Positions 53,888 through 64,000 are shown, counted from the stretch's first letter. The stretch is DNA of 64,000 nt from Blasia pusilla (GCA_050084515.1 CM114272.1:35526001-35590000), one strand, 5' to 3'. The notes: generated by a model not told the origin, from the sequence alone. Program-made: numbers and translations.

Positions 53888-55263
53888 CTCAAACTCATAT
53901 TCCTATAGTAATAGAGCCCACCTGGCAAGCTTTCCCATAAGCTTGTCGGACTCCATCAACCATCTCAATGGCTGAGGATCAGTGATAAGTGTGAAAGGGT
54001 TGCCGAATAAATAGCACATGAAATGTGCCATGGCCCACACTACAGCCAAGCACTCTCCCTCGTAGGAGTTGTACTTCGCCTCTACAATGTTGTTCAATCG
54101 GTTCACGTAAGCCACAACGAACTCCCTCTCCTCATCATCCCTCTGAGTAAGCACTGCTCCTAGACCCAACATGCACCAATCCGTATGTAACTGGAATGGG
54201 CGACCCCTAACCGGTCTCTGTAAAATGGGTGAGGATGTCAACCTGTCCTTGAGCTCATGAAATGCTCGCTCCTGATCATCTCCCCACAACCAAACCTGAT
54301 CAAGTCTCGTCAACAAGGTCAAAGACTTTGCAATCGCACTAAAACCCTTGACATACCATGGATAGAATTTTCCAGTCCAAGAAATGCTCGGACTTGACTC
54401 ATAGCTGTTGGGCGTGGAATGTACGCAATAGCCTCTATCTTCGTCTGTTGAACGCCTGACCCACTTGGGTATATGGTATGTCCCAAGTACTCAATCTGCT
54501 CCTGAAAGAATCTACACTTGCCTGGATGTAACTTCAGTCCATGGAACAGCAATCGCCGAAACACCTCCTCCAGGTGTCGCTCATTCTCCTCAACCGTGGA
54601 ACGGAAGATAAGAATATCATCTATGTAACATCGTACAAAATCCAAGCCAACTAGAATCCTATCCATCACTCTCTGAAACTCTGTAGGCGCGTTCTTCAAC
54701 CCAAATGGTAAGAACCACCACTGATACAAGCAATCTCTCCCGAACCGATCTATCCCCCAGAATGCTGTCTACTCCTTGTCCTCCAACCTGATAGGAAGCT
54801 GATGATAGCGAGCACGGAGATCTAAAGTACTCAAGATCTTTGCATGCCCTACCACATCAAAGATCTCCTCAGGAGTAGGCATGGCGTTTGACCTCATCTG
54901 TCGGTTGATAGGATGGTAATCTCCACACATCCGCCTATCCGTCCAATTGCCATACATATCCTTCTTTGCCGGCATGACTGTGGCAGATGCATACTCCCCA
55001 TGTGATAACTCCACAAGTCCTGCCTCCAACTAGTCCTGACTCCTGCTCTAAATCAAGGCTCGATCCATATCAGAATACTTGTAGGGTCGACAAAAGATTG
55101 GCGTATCACTAGCCAACTCAATCTGTATCCCAAGACCCTTCAGCGTACCCAAGTCTCTCATACTGAAGGCAAAACAATTGACATGCCCTCTCAGAAACCT
55201 ATGAATTTGCCGTCGCTCTCCTCCTATCAACTTGAGACCTATTACAGGCTCCCAAGTCTCCAT
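53888..55263 (-). pseudogene. Element B reverse transcriptase and RNase H
   Basis: It reads ATVMPAKKDMYGNW, LDLRARYHQLPIRLED, WWFLPFGLKNAPTEFQRVMD, YIDDILIF (catalytic box) and HTDWCMLGLGAVLTQRDD. Lesions are TAG at about 55051 (CAG in A and C), another TAG at about 55030, a TAG (CAG-type) near 54768, and frameshifts near 54380 and 53905. Confidence 0.9.
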
Positions 55264-55308
55264 CGTGACCTCACTCGGAGTGGACGCAACCTCCGGCTTT
55301 GGTTGCTA

Positions 55309-56038
55309 GGCACGTGACCTCGGATTATGGTGTTTGAGTTTTCATTTCATGTTGCTATGTTGGGATTGTTAGCCGCTCGATGATGATCGAGTTCTGTGCC
55401 GTGACGCCCGTAGTTGCAACGCGCCGCCGATTGCCACGCCGTGCCACTTGTGTCCGCACCACGTTGTCTCGATCGTGGAGCCGCTCCTTTACTAAGGTGC
55501 AAAGCGTATGAATTGTTGATTGAGGAGGGTATGCCGCCGAGTGCCATGCCGTTTGTAGCCATTCCGTGATGCCACTGCCGTACTGGACTGTTGGATCTAC
55601 ACCGCATATCGAGGAGGTTTGAGTAGCGTCAGTACGAGAGGAATACGACTTGCTGATTGGAGGAGTTGTCTTCACGACCAAGTTGGGGTCAAGATTTGCA
55701 ATTGCCGAGGAGTGACATCGACATTATTGTCAGGTTATCCATTTTGGTCTTTTACCCTGCACGTGTGAGGGATTTCCGGATATTGGGAAGTTATTTGGGA
55801 TATTGGGTTTCGTGCTGATGCTAGGAGCATCCATGACGTATGGGTTTAGGGAACATAGACCCATGTGGAATGTCCAGAGTTGAGGATGGTTTATCGATGA
55901 GATGATAGATCGGTTGATTTTCTGCACCACGCTGCTTGTTGCCGCACAACACAACACACGTTTCAGTGAGAGAGTGTAGATTGAGTGCCGCATGTTTAGT
56001 TTGGGTCTCCACGTGAGAGACCACCTCGATCTCCTTAT
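55309..56038 (+). other. Element C leader region
   Basis: No coding reading supported. The sequence has many CGCC/GCCG words, unlike the AT-rich surroundings. It probably contains the untranslated leader, though no LTR or tRNA primer match was seen. Confidence 0.4.
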
Positions 56039-57214
56039 GTGTCATCTTCAGACAAGGGGGAGCGTATAGAGGAGTGTGTTATTGATCCACCATACACATT
56101 GAGTGGTCCTACAAGTTGGGCGTACAAGATAGACGATCAGGGTAGGGGACCACGTAGGTTTTTGGGTGATGTAGGCATTATAGAGCTACAAGACTTCATT
56201 TCGGAGTTTAAGAGTTCGTGTGACTCACAACGGGCTAGGAACTCTAGAGAGTTCAACCCATTTACAACATGAAACGGTATGTTCCAGCATTTAGAGGGGG
56301 CGCCCATGGATGATTACCATGAGTTCTCCCAGAGATATGCCCAAGAGATTGAGGCATGGCAACTCTACTATGACCCACACTATGTGTCATGGACATAGCC
56401 GTTCCCAGATGAGGAGGAGTCAAGAGAGGCTACTTTCTCTTCCACTAGTGATGTTTTAGGAGGGGTCACTCGCACTGGAGCAGTTGCACCATCTAGTTGG
56501 GTTCGTCCTAGGTTCAACCCCGTGGTTGAGTTCTTGGTTGGGTTGAGGGCGAGCTACCAAGGGATACGGACGGAGAAGTTGCGGAGCATCCACGACTTCT
56601 AGAGGTGCCCGGGTGAGAGTTTGCGTGAGGCTTACACTCGCTTGCGCCGGTTGATCAACGTCACTCAGGGGATGACAGAGGCTCAGGCTATCGAGTCATG
56701 GTACGCGATGCTGGACCAGACCCTACGGACACGGGTGCGGGAGGGAGTGCTTCTTATGAACACCTCCTTACGTTGAGAGATGTTCTTAGGACCGCCAAGA
56801 ACATTGAGCGCAACATGGCGGAGGAGAGCGTAGCCACCATGGGTTTTGGGCGAGAGCAGTCACGATTGTCTGCACCACCTGTGCAACAACGTGGACTCCG
56901 AGATAGGTCGAGTGTGGCACCTCGAGCTCAGGAAGGATATCGAGAGGCCGTGCCACAGAGACCTGCGCCTTCATATGCGGCTGAGCAGCAACAGCCTACG
57001 ATTACTTGTTGGTCAAGTGGTAGAGCCCATCATCAGCGTGAATGCACTCGTCAGGGTCATGGATGTGTGCCTTAGTATGGAGGAGGAGATGATGCTGCAC
57101 CAGAAGGTTATCAGTGTGACTATTGTCAGAGGGTATTGTCATACACGCGCCACGTGTTTCAGTTTATATCCTAAGTTACGTTCGGACTGTGGGCCAGAGA
57201 GGGCACCAGAATGA
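56039..57214 (+). pseudogene. Element C gag
   Basis: The gag core reads PGESLREAYTRLRRLINVTQ and GMTEAQAIESWYAMLDQTLR, then TRVREGVLL, followed by basic sequence and a degraded zinc-knuckle region (CWSSGRAHHQREC; then CDYCQR with frame shift). Stops at 56271, about 56398 and about 56600 and frame changes break it. It is unrelated to the D gag. It would form the capsid-like particle. Confidence 0.75.
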
Positions 57215-58089
57215 TTAGCCGGTTCGGATGGCCCTAGAGATTGTGCACCAGGTGGTCTTGTCGGTGGATGAGGAGCTAGAGTTGCCCGAAAGGATGGTGG
57301 AGCTGCTTGTGGAGGAGGTAGAGTCCCACCACCTAGACGCATCGAGGGAGATGCCGAGCGTCAGGCTAGGAGGGCTGCTCAGATACACTAGCTACAAGAG
57401 CAAATTTCCGTTATGGCATTGAGGTTACCCGATGCCGGATCCATCGAAATCATATGGAGCAGCCAAAGACATGGAGGATCCTAATTGGATGTGCGGGGTT
57501 GCCCAAGTAGAGGCCACCGCAGTTGTGACACGTGGAGCAGCCGCGGAGTGGGATCCACATTGAGGGAAAGCTAGGAAACAGACTAGGCTTCCTCAGTCTT
57601 TCACGTTGTCTAAGGCAATGAGGACCCCATTGATGGGTCCTGATCAGAGTTCCTCGAGAGTTGGAGGGCGATAGGAGAAGCGAGTGCGACGACTCATATT
57701 GCTGATGTTAGGAGGAGCATGTGTTGAGCACGTTGTTGGGGGCGGCCACCGTTGTGAACCGCACTCCTTTATTTTCTGCTTTCGAGGTTGTGACGTTGGG
57801 AGGTACGTTCTAAAAAAATCATAGCAAAGAAGTCAAGACCTAACAAAACAAGTAAACCGGAAGTATTGCAAAAAACTAGGATTAAACGCCGAGGTGTTTT
57901 GGCTAGCCGCTGTGCTATGTGAGTGCGGATTTGGAGTTCTTGCATCACATTCAGAGGTGATTATAGAGGAGGTGATGGACCTGCCCTTGGAGCGGATGCT
58001 CGGGCCGTCTACGTCAGATTTATGGCAGGCTGCGGCTGCTAGGATGGCGGAGATGCACGCTAGACCCGTGATATAGCGTCCTATGGTTT
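57215..58089 (+). other. Element C spacer between gag and protease
   Basis: Broken frames without recognised domain. The part 57894-58076 (VLASHSEVIIEEVMDLPLER) is the longest open piece leading into the protease. It may be a pre-protease coding region. Confidence 0.45.
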
Positions 58090-58800
58090 CTCCTAGTGTT
58101 GTGTTGCTGGATAACCAGGGAGATGTCTTCCAATTGGTGAGTCCTGGAGGTAGAGCTTTTAGTCCGCAGCGCGTCTTGTTGGATTCAGGAGCACAACCCC
58201 TGATGTTGGGGAAAGCGTCATTCAGAGGATTGGGCTTGACGAGAGCCGATGTGGAGCATTGACCATTCCGGATACAAACATCCTTGGGTGGAGCGAGTAC
58301 CACATAATATATCACCCAACAGGAGGTCGTGGTGAGGATTTGCCTGAGACATCCTACAGATGAGTGTGTGGTGCAAGCCAAGGCGATAGTGATTGATGCA
58401 GAGTCCTACGAAATCTTGGTTGGTGGAGCAGTGCTATACCCGATGGGGTTTTCCCTTGATTACTGGGAGGAGCGAGCGTCCTACAGACCAAGATGGCAGT
58501 TAGCTGATGGGCGCCTTAACTCATTATCCGTTCGATTCACAACTACAGTGATCGAGCAATGGCCAGGAGAGATGGCGACCTTAGCAGCATTTAGCAGTGC
58601 CATCACTTGGCCTAGTGATTTGATTGAGGGACATGTCCATGTAGAGGATAATCCCATTCTTGACATTTCTATGGAGAGGAGTGTCATGGTAGCCGCATCA
58701 GTTTGTGGAGGAGAGGTACCGCTTTGGGGCTCGATTGAGGAGCTTCGACGCTTAGCAACTGAGCATGTGCAGATTGCATGGAGCAAGAATTTGCACTAGA
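58090..58800 (+). pseudogene. Element C protease and conserved linker
   Basis: Protease active site RVLLDSGAQPLMLGKAS, downstream SYEILVGGAVLYPMGF. The linker MATLAAFSSAITWPSDLIEG, later VPLWGSIEELRRLA, matches that of element A. Stops at about 58259 and 58307 fall within the protease. The linker runs open to 58799. Confidence 0.78.
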
Positions 58801-58865
58801 GTGTGACGGGTCAGAGGAACCCCAGGTAGGCAGGAGTGGTGCTATGACCCGTTTGGACACCACCC

Positions 58866-59879
58866 GGATTGTGTGGTGCATTCCAGAGAAGGGTATTCGG
58901 GTGTTGGATCTCTTTGGGGGGGATCAACATTGGGTTAGTTGCTGTTTTGCACGCTGAAGTGCGCGTGGAGCAGTACCTGTATGTGCAGATTGATAATGTT
59001 ACAAGGCGCGCTTCACTTCACCATATGGCACTGTTACGCCTCCGTTTTCCTGACATGCTGTTTGCGCCCGCCATTCAAGGTTACCAGAGTTCCCTACCGA
59101 GGAACATTCCATTGTTGGGGACGCAGGACTTGGAGCGGGTAGGGACCATAGACTTGGTCATTGCTGGTTGGCCGTGTCAGGGCCAATTGAGTGCTAGACA
59201 AGGTAGCGGGTTAGCTGACACTCGGTCCAAGTTGTTTTGGGAGATGATGCGGATCTTGCGACATTTACAAGAGCATCAGTCTTGTTCTCCAACATAAATT
59301 TTGGAGAATGTGCCAATTTTGGGTGATTCGAGGCCCCGCATGGTGACGAGTGCACATCAAGTACGCGCATGGATCAGCCCGACAATGTTTTTAGATGCGG
59401 CGAGTGTGGGTTCACAAGCACATTTCTCGCATCTTTGGTGGACCAACTTGTTATCACATGAGGTATTGCGAAGGGCTTATGCAAGAGTGGAGCATCCCTT
59501 TGATTTGTTGGTGGATTCTATATTGGATCCGGGCCGTCGATCACTGGCAGTGAGGCACGATGATCGACTGCCGTTGATTTTGGTCAACAAGATTGGCATG
59601 CTACGATCCGCCTTTCCCACATTGGTGAGTTTTCCCGCTTCTTATGCATTCAAGGAGGCCGGACGTAGCTTGGTTTGGGATGACCAGGTACAGAGGTTGG
59701 TGGAGCCCAATGCCGATGAGCGAGAGCGAGCAATGGGATTCCCCATAGGAGTGACAGTAGGACTGTCACTATCAGAGGTATCACAACGTCATGTCTTGGG
59801 TTAGGCGATGGACTTGAACTGCTTGACATGGATTTTTAGCTTGGGAGTAGCTGAGCAACGTCATTTGAGGATGCGATAG
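58866..59879 (+). pseudogene. Element C DNA (cytosine-5) methyltransferase, DNMT3-like
   Basis: Motif I is GIRVLDLFGG then INIGLVAVL, split by one extra G in a run of seven (58916-58922). Motif IV is DLVIAGWPCQGQLSAR with the PCQ codons at 59172-59180. Motif VI is ILENVP, just after TAA at 59295-59297 (Tyr in copy A). Motif VIII is VGSQAHFSHLWWTNLL, motif IX ERERAMGFPIGVTV, and motif X HVLG-stop-AMDLNCLTWIF (TAG at 59802-59804). All motifs needed for AdoMet binding and cytosine attack are present, so the ancestor was probably catalytic. The target-recognition part between VIII and IX is short, about 90 residues. The place between protease and RT is the same as in A. Confidence 0.93.
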
Positions 59880-60129
59880 ATCACAATTTTTGCGTTGGTG
59901 AGCCCCATGCCTACCGAGACGGTTGAGGCACTGGCTGGGGGCGAGACCCGAGGAGATCGACACACCAGGGGTGATCGGGAGAGACACCTTGGGACTTCTT
60001 GGGATGTTTTGAAGGTATGCCAGGAGATGATAGCCACAACATCGAGCGTGGTTCCGGGTATCGCACGTGGAGATGAGAGTTCTATTGTCTGAGACAGGGT
60101 TGCACCATAGCAACCACAGACATCCGCGA

Positions 60130-60924
60130 TGGAGAGTTCTATCGTAGTCACGATGGAGACTTGGGAGCCATATATGGGCCCTACATTGATAGGAGATGAG
60201 CGGCGTCGGATACACAATTCCTTAAGAGTTATAGGAGTTGTTTGCATTTAATATGCATGATTTGGGTATGCTAAAGGGACCTGGGATCTGCATTGAGTTG
60301 TCGAGTGACACGCCAATCTTCCGACAATCCTACAGGTACAGTGACATGGAGAGGGCTCTGATCCAGAGTAGGAGCCACGACTTGGTTGGAGCAGGACTAG
60401 TGGAGATGTTGCATGGAGAGTATGCATCTGCTACTGTCATGCCCGCCAAGAAGGATATGCATGGCAACTGGACAGATAGGCGAATGTGTGGAGATTACTG
60501 ACCTATCAATCGGTAGACAAAGTTCGATAGGTATGCCATGCCCACCCTTGAGGAGATCTTTGGTGTGATTGGGCATGCAAAGGTCTTTAGTTCATTGGAT
60601 TTGCAAGCCGGATACCATCATTTGCCTATCTGATTGGAGGACAGGCAGAAGAGGGCATTTTGGGGCATTGATCCTCACTGGAAGGATTGTTTGTACGAGT
60701 GGTGGTTCTTACCATTCGAGTTAAAGAAAGCACTGACTGAGTTTCAAAGGGTCATGGATAGGATCTTGGCATGTCTGGATTTTGCTAGATGTTATATTGA
60801 TGACATCGTAGTCTATAGCGCCACGGTTGAGGAGCATGAGCGACATCTAGAGGAGGTGTTTCGACAATTGCAGTTACATGGGCTAAGGCTACATCTAGGC
60901 AAGTGCAAGTTCTTCTACGACTAG
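60130..60924 (+). pseudogene. Element C linker and reverse transcriptase
   Basis: Linker TMETWEPYMGPTLIGDERRR (METWEPV in A), then after a one-base loss at about 60245 CFAFNMHDLGMLKGPG and ATVMPAKKDMHGNWTDRRMC. The catalytic box YIDDIVVYS lies at about 60793-60819. Stops are TGA 60499-60501, TAG 60514-60516 (CAG in A), TGA at about 60631 and TAG at 60922-60924 (CAG in A). Confidence 0.9.
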
Positions 60925-60933
60925 ATTGAGTAC

Positions 60934-61650
60934 TTGGGTCATACGATATACCCTGGGGGCCTTAGTGTGCAAGAGACAAAGGTGGAGGCTATTTCACGCA
61001 TTCCGCGCCCTACAGATGTGAGTCGAGTTTGTGCATTCATGGGATTGGCGAACTTCTATCGACGGTACGTCAAGGATTTCAGTTCAATTGTGAAGACGCT
61101 AACCATGATGACCAAGGTGGATCAGGCGTGGCACTGGGGGGGTGAGCAAGAGAGAGTATTTCAGATGCCCAAGGACAGATTAACGTCTGCGCCCATATTG
61201 AGGAGACCAATCAGGGGATGTCCGTTCCAGTTGCATACCGATTGGAGCATGTTGGGGCTTGGAGCCGTGCTCACCCATCATGACGATGATGGTAGAGAGT
61301 TTGTGGTGGCTTACGCTAGTTGCTCGAACAACGCTGCACATACAAAGTATAGCTTGTATGAGGGTGAGTGCTTGGCTGTAGTGTGGGCTGTCGCACATTT
61401 TAGATGTAATCTATTCGGAAATCCCTTAACCATCATTAATGATCATCAGCCACTTAAGTGGTTGATGGTGTCCGAGAAGCTTACAGGGAAGCTTGCAAGG
61501 TGGGCTCTTTTGTTGGAGGAGTATGACTTCCTGGTGGTGCATAGACCTAGGACGCTCAACCAGGATGCAGATGGTTTGAGCCATGACCCATGCCCGAGTC
61601 AACGAGATACAACTGGTGCTCATTGGCATGGTGAGAGTGATGAGGAGTGA
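60934..61650 (+). pseudogene. Element C RT connection and RNase H
   Basis: 238 codons open: MGHTIYPGGLSVQETKVEAI, FMGLANFYRRYVKDFSSIV, HTDWSMLGLGAVLTHHDDD, YSLYEGECLAVVWAVAHFR, NDHQPLKWLM and HRPRTLNQDADGLSHDPCPS. The RNase H catalytic residues (Asp in HTDW, Glu in EGEC) are kept; the later Asp in TDHQP-type sequence is present as NDHQP. Confidence 0.92.
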
Positions 61651-63212
61651 TGCCAGGATGGCATGCGTCAGCCTATTTGGTCTTGTTGGCTATGGAGAGC
61701 CAGATTGCTAAGACTTCAATGGCAAGGTCTGACGGAGAGTCCTTAGATCCAGAGGCCAGTGAGAAGACGACAGGTGGCCAAGATATTCACGACGATAGAG
61801 TGGTCTTGGAGCACCTGCGTACTGGCAGCGTCACTAGCACAGTGGGTGCTAGAGAGCAAGATCGCATCCTACAGCAAGCAAAACGGTTCCGGTGGGAGGG
61901 CAAACATATGTTGCGAGTGTGGGAGGATGGTAGAGTGCGTGTAGTGCCTCATCCTTTGTAGAGAGCACGTTTGGTGCATCATGCCCACGAGGAGTTGGGT
62001 CATTTTGGAGTGAAGCAGACATACAGCTTGCTCCAGATTCAGTATTGGTGGCGAGGCATGCAGCAGTTTGTTTCCAGATGCATGGTGTGTGATCGAGTCC
62101 GAGCATTGTTCAATGCTCTAACTCCACAGATGTATCTACTTTGGATCATGGGTTTAGGGTATAGATGGAGTTTGGATTTTGCAGGACCTTTGCCTTTGAC
62201 GGAGCGCCATAGTCGTTATGTGTTGGTGACAGTCGAGCACTTCTCGAAGTGGATAGAGTTGGTTGCATTTCCTGACAAAGCAAGTGAGGGAGTAGTGTAT
62301 GCCTTCCTAGATCAAGTCTTGAGTCATTACGGCGTACCAACTGAGTTTTTGATAGACCAAGGTACGGCGTTCCGCGGGGAGTTTCAAGCATTGTGTAATC
62401 AGGCACTGATCAACCACCGCACTACTTTGCAAGATCATCCTGAGGCGGATGGACTAGCGGAGCGAGTTGTGCACACGGTGAAGAGAGGACTATGCAAGTA
62501 TGGCTTGCAAAGAGGTCACCTAGGAGATTGGGACCTACAGATGCCGTGGTTGGCAATGGGATGCAAATTCAACAGGCAGACATCCTTAGCGTCTTTCTCA
62601 CCGTACTTGTTGCTTTATGGCCGAAAGCCAGATTTACCTACGGCCATTCGTCGAGATGTTGGTGAGGTGTTGAACCTTGATGGCCATGATATATGGATGC
62701 AAACATGTTCTCACAGGGCTGAGTTGTTTTGGAGAGTGATGCCTATGGCGTTGGAGAGCTTGGCAATTGCGCAACATTGTGATACGTTGAGGTATGCAAC
62801 TATTCAAGGAGGTGGTTATCGACCTACTATCCGGAGGTTTCATCAAGAAGACTATGTCTACTTGCAACAGAAGGCATCCACGACATTGGATGTGACTGCA
62901 GGACGTACCATCTTGAGAGTGTGTGAGGTTTTGCCATCCGATGTTCTCTTATTGGAGGAACGCGATAGTATGGTCTGGAAGGACCATGTGCGTAACCGTG
63001 CGCCATGACATCTTCCGAACATTGACGGTACAGTTGATCCGAGCTTAGCAATAGTTCTTGCAGGCGTGCGGTGTATGTTGTGTGGTTCCGCCAATGATGC
63101 AGCCACTATGCTAGTCTGTTATGGGTGTTTGAATGGATGGCATATGGCATGTTTGACGCCACCTCTCACTAGGGTTCCTCAGGGACGATGGATGTGTCCC
63201 AGATGTACATAA
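61647..63212 (+). pseudogene. Element C integrase with C-terminal PHD finger
   Basis: The N-terminal part is at 61647-61961. After a stop the HHCC region (HAHEELGHFGVKQTY...CMVCDRV) and core follow in one 345-codon frame from 61971: SLDFAGPLPLTE, LIDQGTAFRGEF (catalytic Asp kept, unlike A and B) and EADGLAERVV. TGA at 63006-63008 replaces a Cys codon (RAP-stop-HLPN; CAPCHLPN in A). The PHD finger follows in the same frame at 63072-63212: CMLC, CYGC, HMAC and CPRC ligands all present, then TAA. The finger probably reads histone H3 tails and could steer integration. Confidence 0.92.
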
Positions 63213-63384
63213 AGTAGGTAATTCTACATTCCAACTTGTGTCTGTGACGTGGATGACAAAAAGACGACTAACAATGGGCCACATGAGCACCCGACCTTCT
63301 TGCTCTTAGCGTCCGAGAGATGTATGGCTTGGTAGGTAGAGATAGATGGCTATCTGGATTTGGAGGGACCTAACCACCAGCTAG
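63213..63384 (+). other. Element C 3' untranslated region and purine tract
   Basis: Non-coding. It ends at CCAGCTAGGGGGCC, matching the purine tracts before the LTRs of A (AGCTAGAGGGGC) and B (CTAGGGGGGCGG). Confidence 0.6.
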
Positions 63385-64000
63385 GGGGCCGATTGGAGAT
63401 ATTTTGGTACTTCTTGTCTTGTTTTTTGGATTCCATGAGTTAGCATGGGATCGTGCGTGTTTGTGTGTGTGTTCGGTGACAGCGATATATGTTGTGTAGC
63501 AATGTGTATGCGCACGACAATTATCACGTCTTTTAAGATAGATTGGTGAGATCTAGTAGAGCACCTTTGTGAGTAATGGAGGACATGCTCCCTAGGTCGA
63601 GGATGACGTGCTGAGGCTCAGGGAAACCTGAGAGAGTAGGTTTCCCCTTTGTTTCGGCTCATTTGGAGCCATACTGAAGAACTTGCTATTTTAGGTAAGT
63701 ACCATTTTGAGTATATGATCGACTTTATATTTTTGGTAAGTATCTCTTGAACTCCTACATCAGGTCAATAGCCAAGGAGGTGACTTGGGAGCATAAGCTA
63801 CCATGGAGAGAGCTTGGGAGAAGGGAGGAGTATACCTCAAGGAGAGAGAGCTTGAGAGCTCGTTCTCTCTTTGTTGAACCTCTTGGCATGAGGTGGCGGA
63901 GCTATGGTCTTGCTTGTCTTGTGTGTGTAACCCAAACCTCTCATTAGGAGAGTGGGTTTGATTTGATATTGAGAGACATGTGAGAGTGCACACATGTAAG
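63385..64000 (+). repeat. Element C 3' LTR, runs off the window
   Basis: It starts after the purine tract near 63385 and contains the family core TGTAGCAATGTGTATGCGCA at about 63496-63515, a 9-bp-stem hairpin at 63621-63646 and, from about 63775, sequence shared with the remnant at 16668. The end lies outside the window. Confidence 0.65.
63621..63646 (+). promoter_or_regulatory. LTR hairpin of element C
   Basis: GGGAAACCT, loop GAGAGAGT, AGGTTTCCC. Counterpart of the hairpin at 23932-23957 in element A, with the same loop length and compensated stem changes. Confidence 0.6.

Larger units (their letters stand above)
52300..55308 (-). mobile_element. Ty3/gypsy element B, truncated (RT to LTR only)
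   Basis: A minus-strand copy closely related to A over RT, RNase H and integrase. It stops abruptly at 55308, within the linker before RT (after TCCGGCTTTGGTTGCTA). Gag, protease and methyltransferase are absent. Element C begins at the breakpoint in the opposite orientation. Confidence 0.88.
55309..64000 (+). mobile_element. Ty3/gypsy element C, methyltransferase-bearing, 5' truncated
   Basis: Plus-strand copy: leader, gag, protease, linker, DNA methyltransferase, RT, RNase H, integrase, PHD finger, purine tract and 3' LTR, which continues past the window. No 5' LTR or primer site was found between 55309 and gag. It represents a more distant subfamily than A and B but has the same gene order, so that order is ancestral to the family. 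Many stops and frameshifts. Confidence 0.9.

Noticed and set aside
59781-60215. 144- and 128-codon minus-strand frames opposite the methyltransferase-RT linker
   Set aside because: Antisense of element C; no domain and no relation to neighbours.
24146-63530. A new endogenous virus (caulimovirus-like) instead of gypsy elements
   Set aside because: Integrase, LTRs and purine tracts are present and no movement protein was seen; the order is that of Ty3/gypsy.

Overview
This is nuclear DNA from a plant. A large intron-rich gene on the minus strand encodes an LRR receptor kinase. A broken GT34-type (xyloglucan-xylosyltransferase-like) glycosyltransferase is also present. The rest is mostly transposable elements: Ty3/gypsy, Ty1/copia and Helitron. 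No rRNA, intact tRNA, CRISPR or bacterial feature was seen. The species cannot be fixed from the sequence. A non-seed land plant or near relative is my guess, based mainly on the retroelement-borne, DNMT3-like cytosine methyltransferases.

Layout. 1-2.6 kb is repeat-containing flank with a decayed Helitron end. 2.6-11.4 kb (possibly to 13.66 kb) is the LRR receptor kinase gene, whose LRRs are cut into 69-75 nt exons. 13.7-22.0 kb is AT-rich and gene-poor, with satellites, a (TC)43 microsatellite and LTR relics. 22.0-22.95 kb holds two copia fragments in opposite orientation, followed by a 24-bp-stem hairpin. 23.8-32.6 kb is a minus-strand gypsy chimera: the 5' LTR, PBS, gag, protease and start of RT from one element (D) are fused to the protease, methyltransferase, RT, RNase H, integrase and PHD finger of another (A). 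32.6-37.8 kb holds a foldback element, small Helitrons and the GT34 pseudogene. 38.0-46.5 kb is a large, intron-containing, decayed Helitron of the Rep/helicase type. 47.5-51.5 kb is AT-rich with further small Helitrons. 51.8-55.3 kb is a truncated minus-strand gypsy copy (B). 55.3-64.0 kb is a nearly full-length plus-strand gypsy copy (C), head to head with B, whose 3' LTR runs off the window.

The most interesting system is the gypsy family A/B/C. Its polyprotein order is gag, protease, conserved linker, DNA cytosine-5 methyltransferase, RT, RNase H, integrase, PHD finger. The methyltransferase has motifs I, IV (PCQ), VI, VIII, IX and X in normal order, so it is DNMT3-like rather than DRM-permuted. 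A retroelement that carries both a DNA-methylation writer and a histone-reader-like finger on its integrase could set or exploit chromatin state at its own copies or insertion sites. All copies here are broken. Most TAG stops fall where a sister copy has CAG, as expected if methylated CHG cytosines deaminate. Retroelement-borne methyltransferases have, to my knowledge, been reported from some algae and dinoflagellates. I cannot check here whether this family or its PHD tail has been described.
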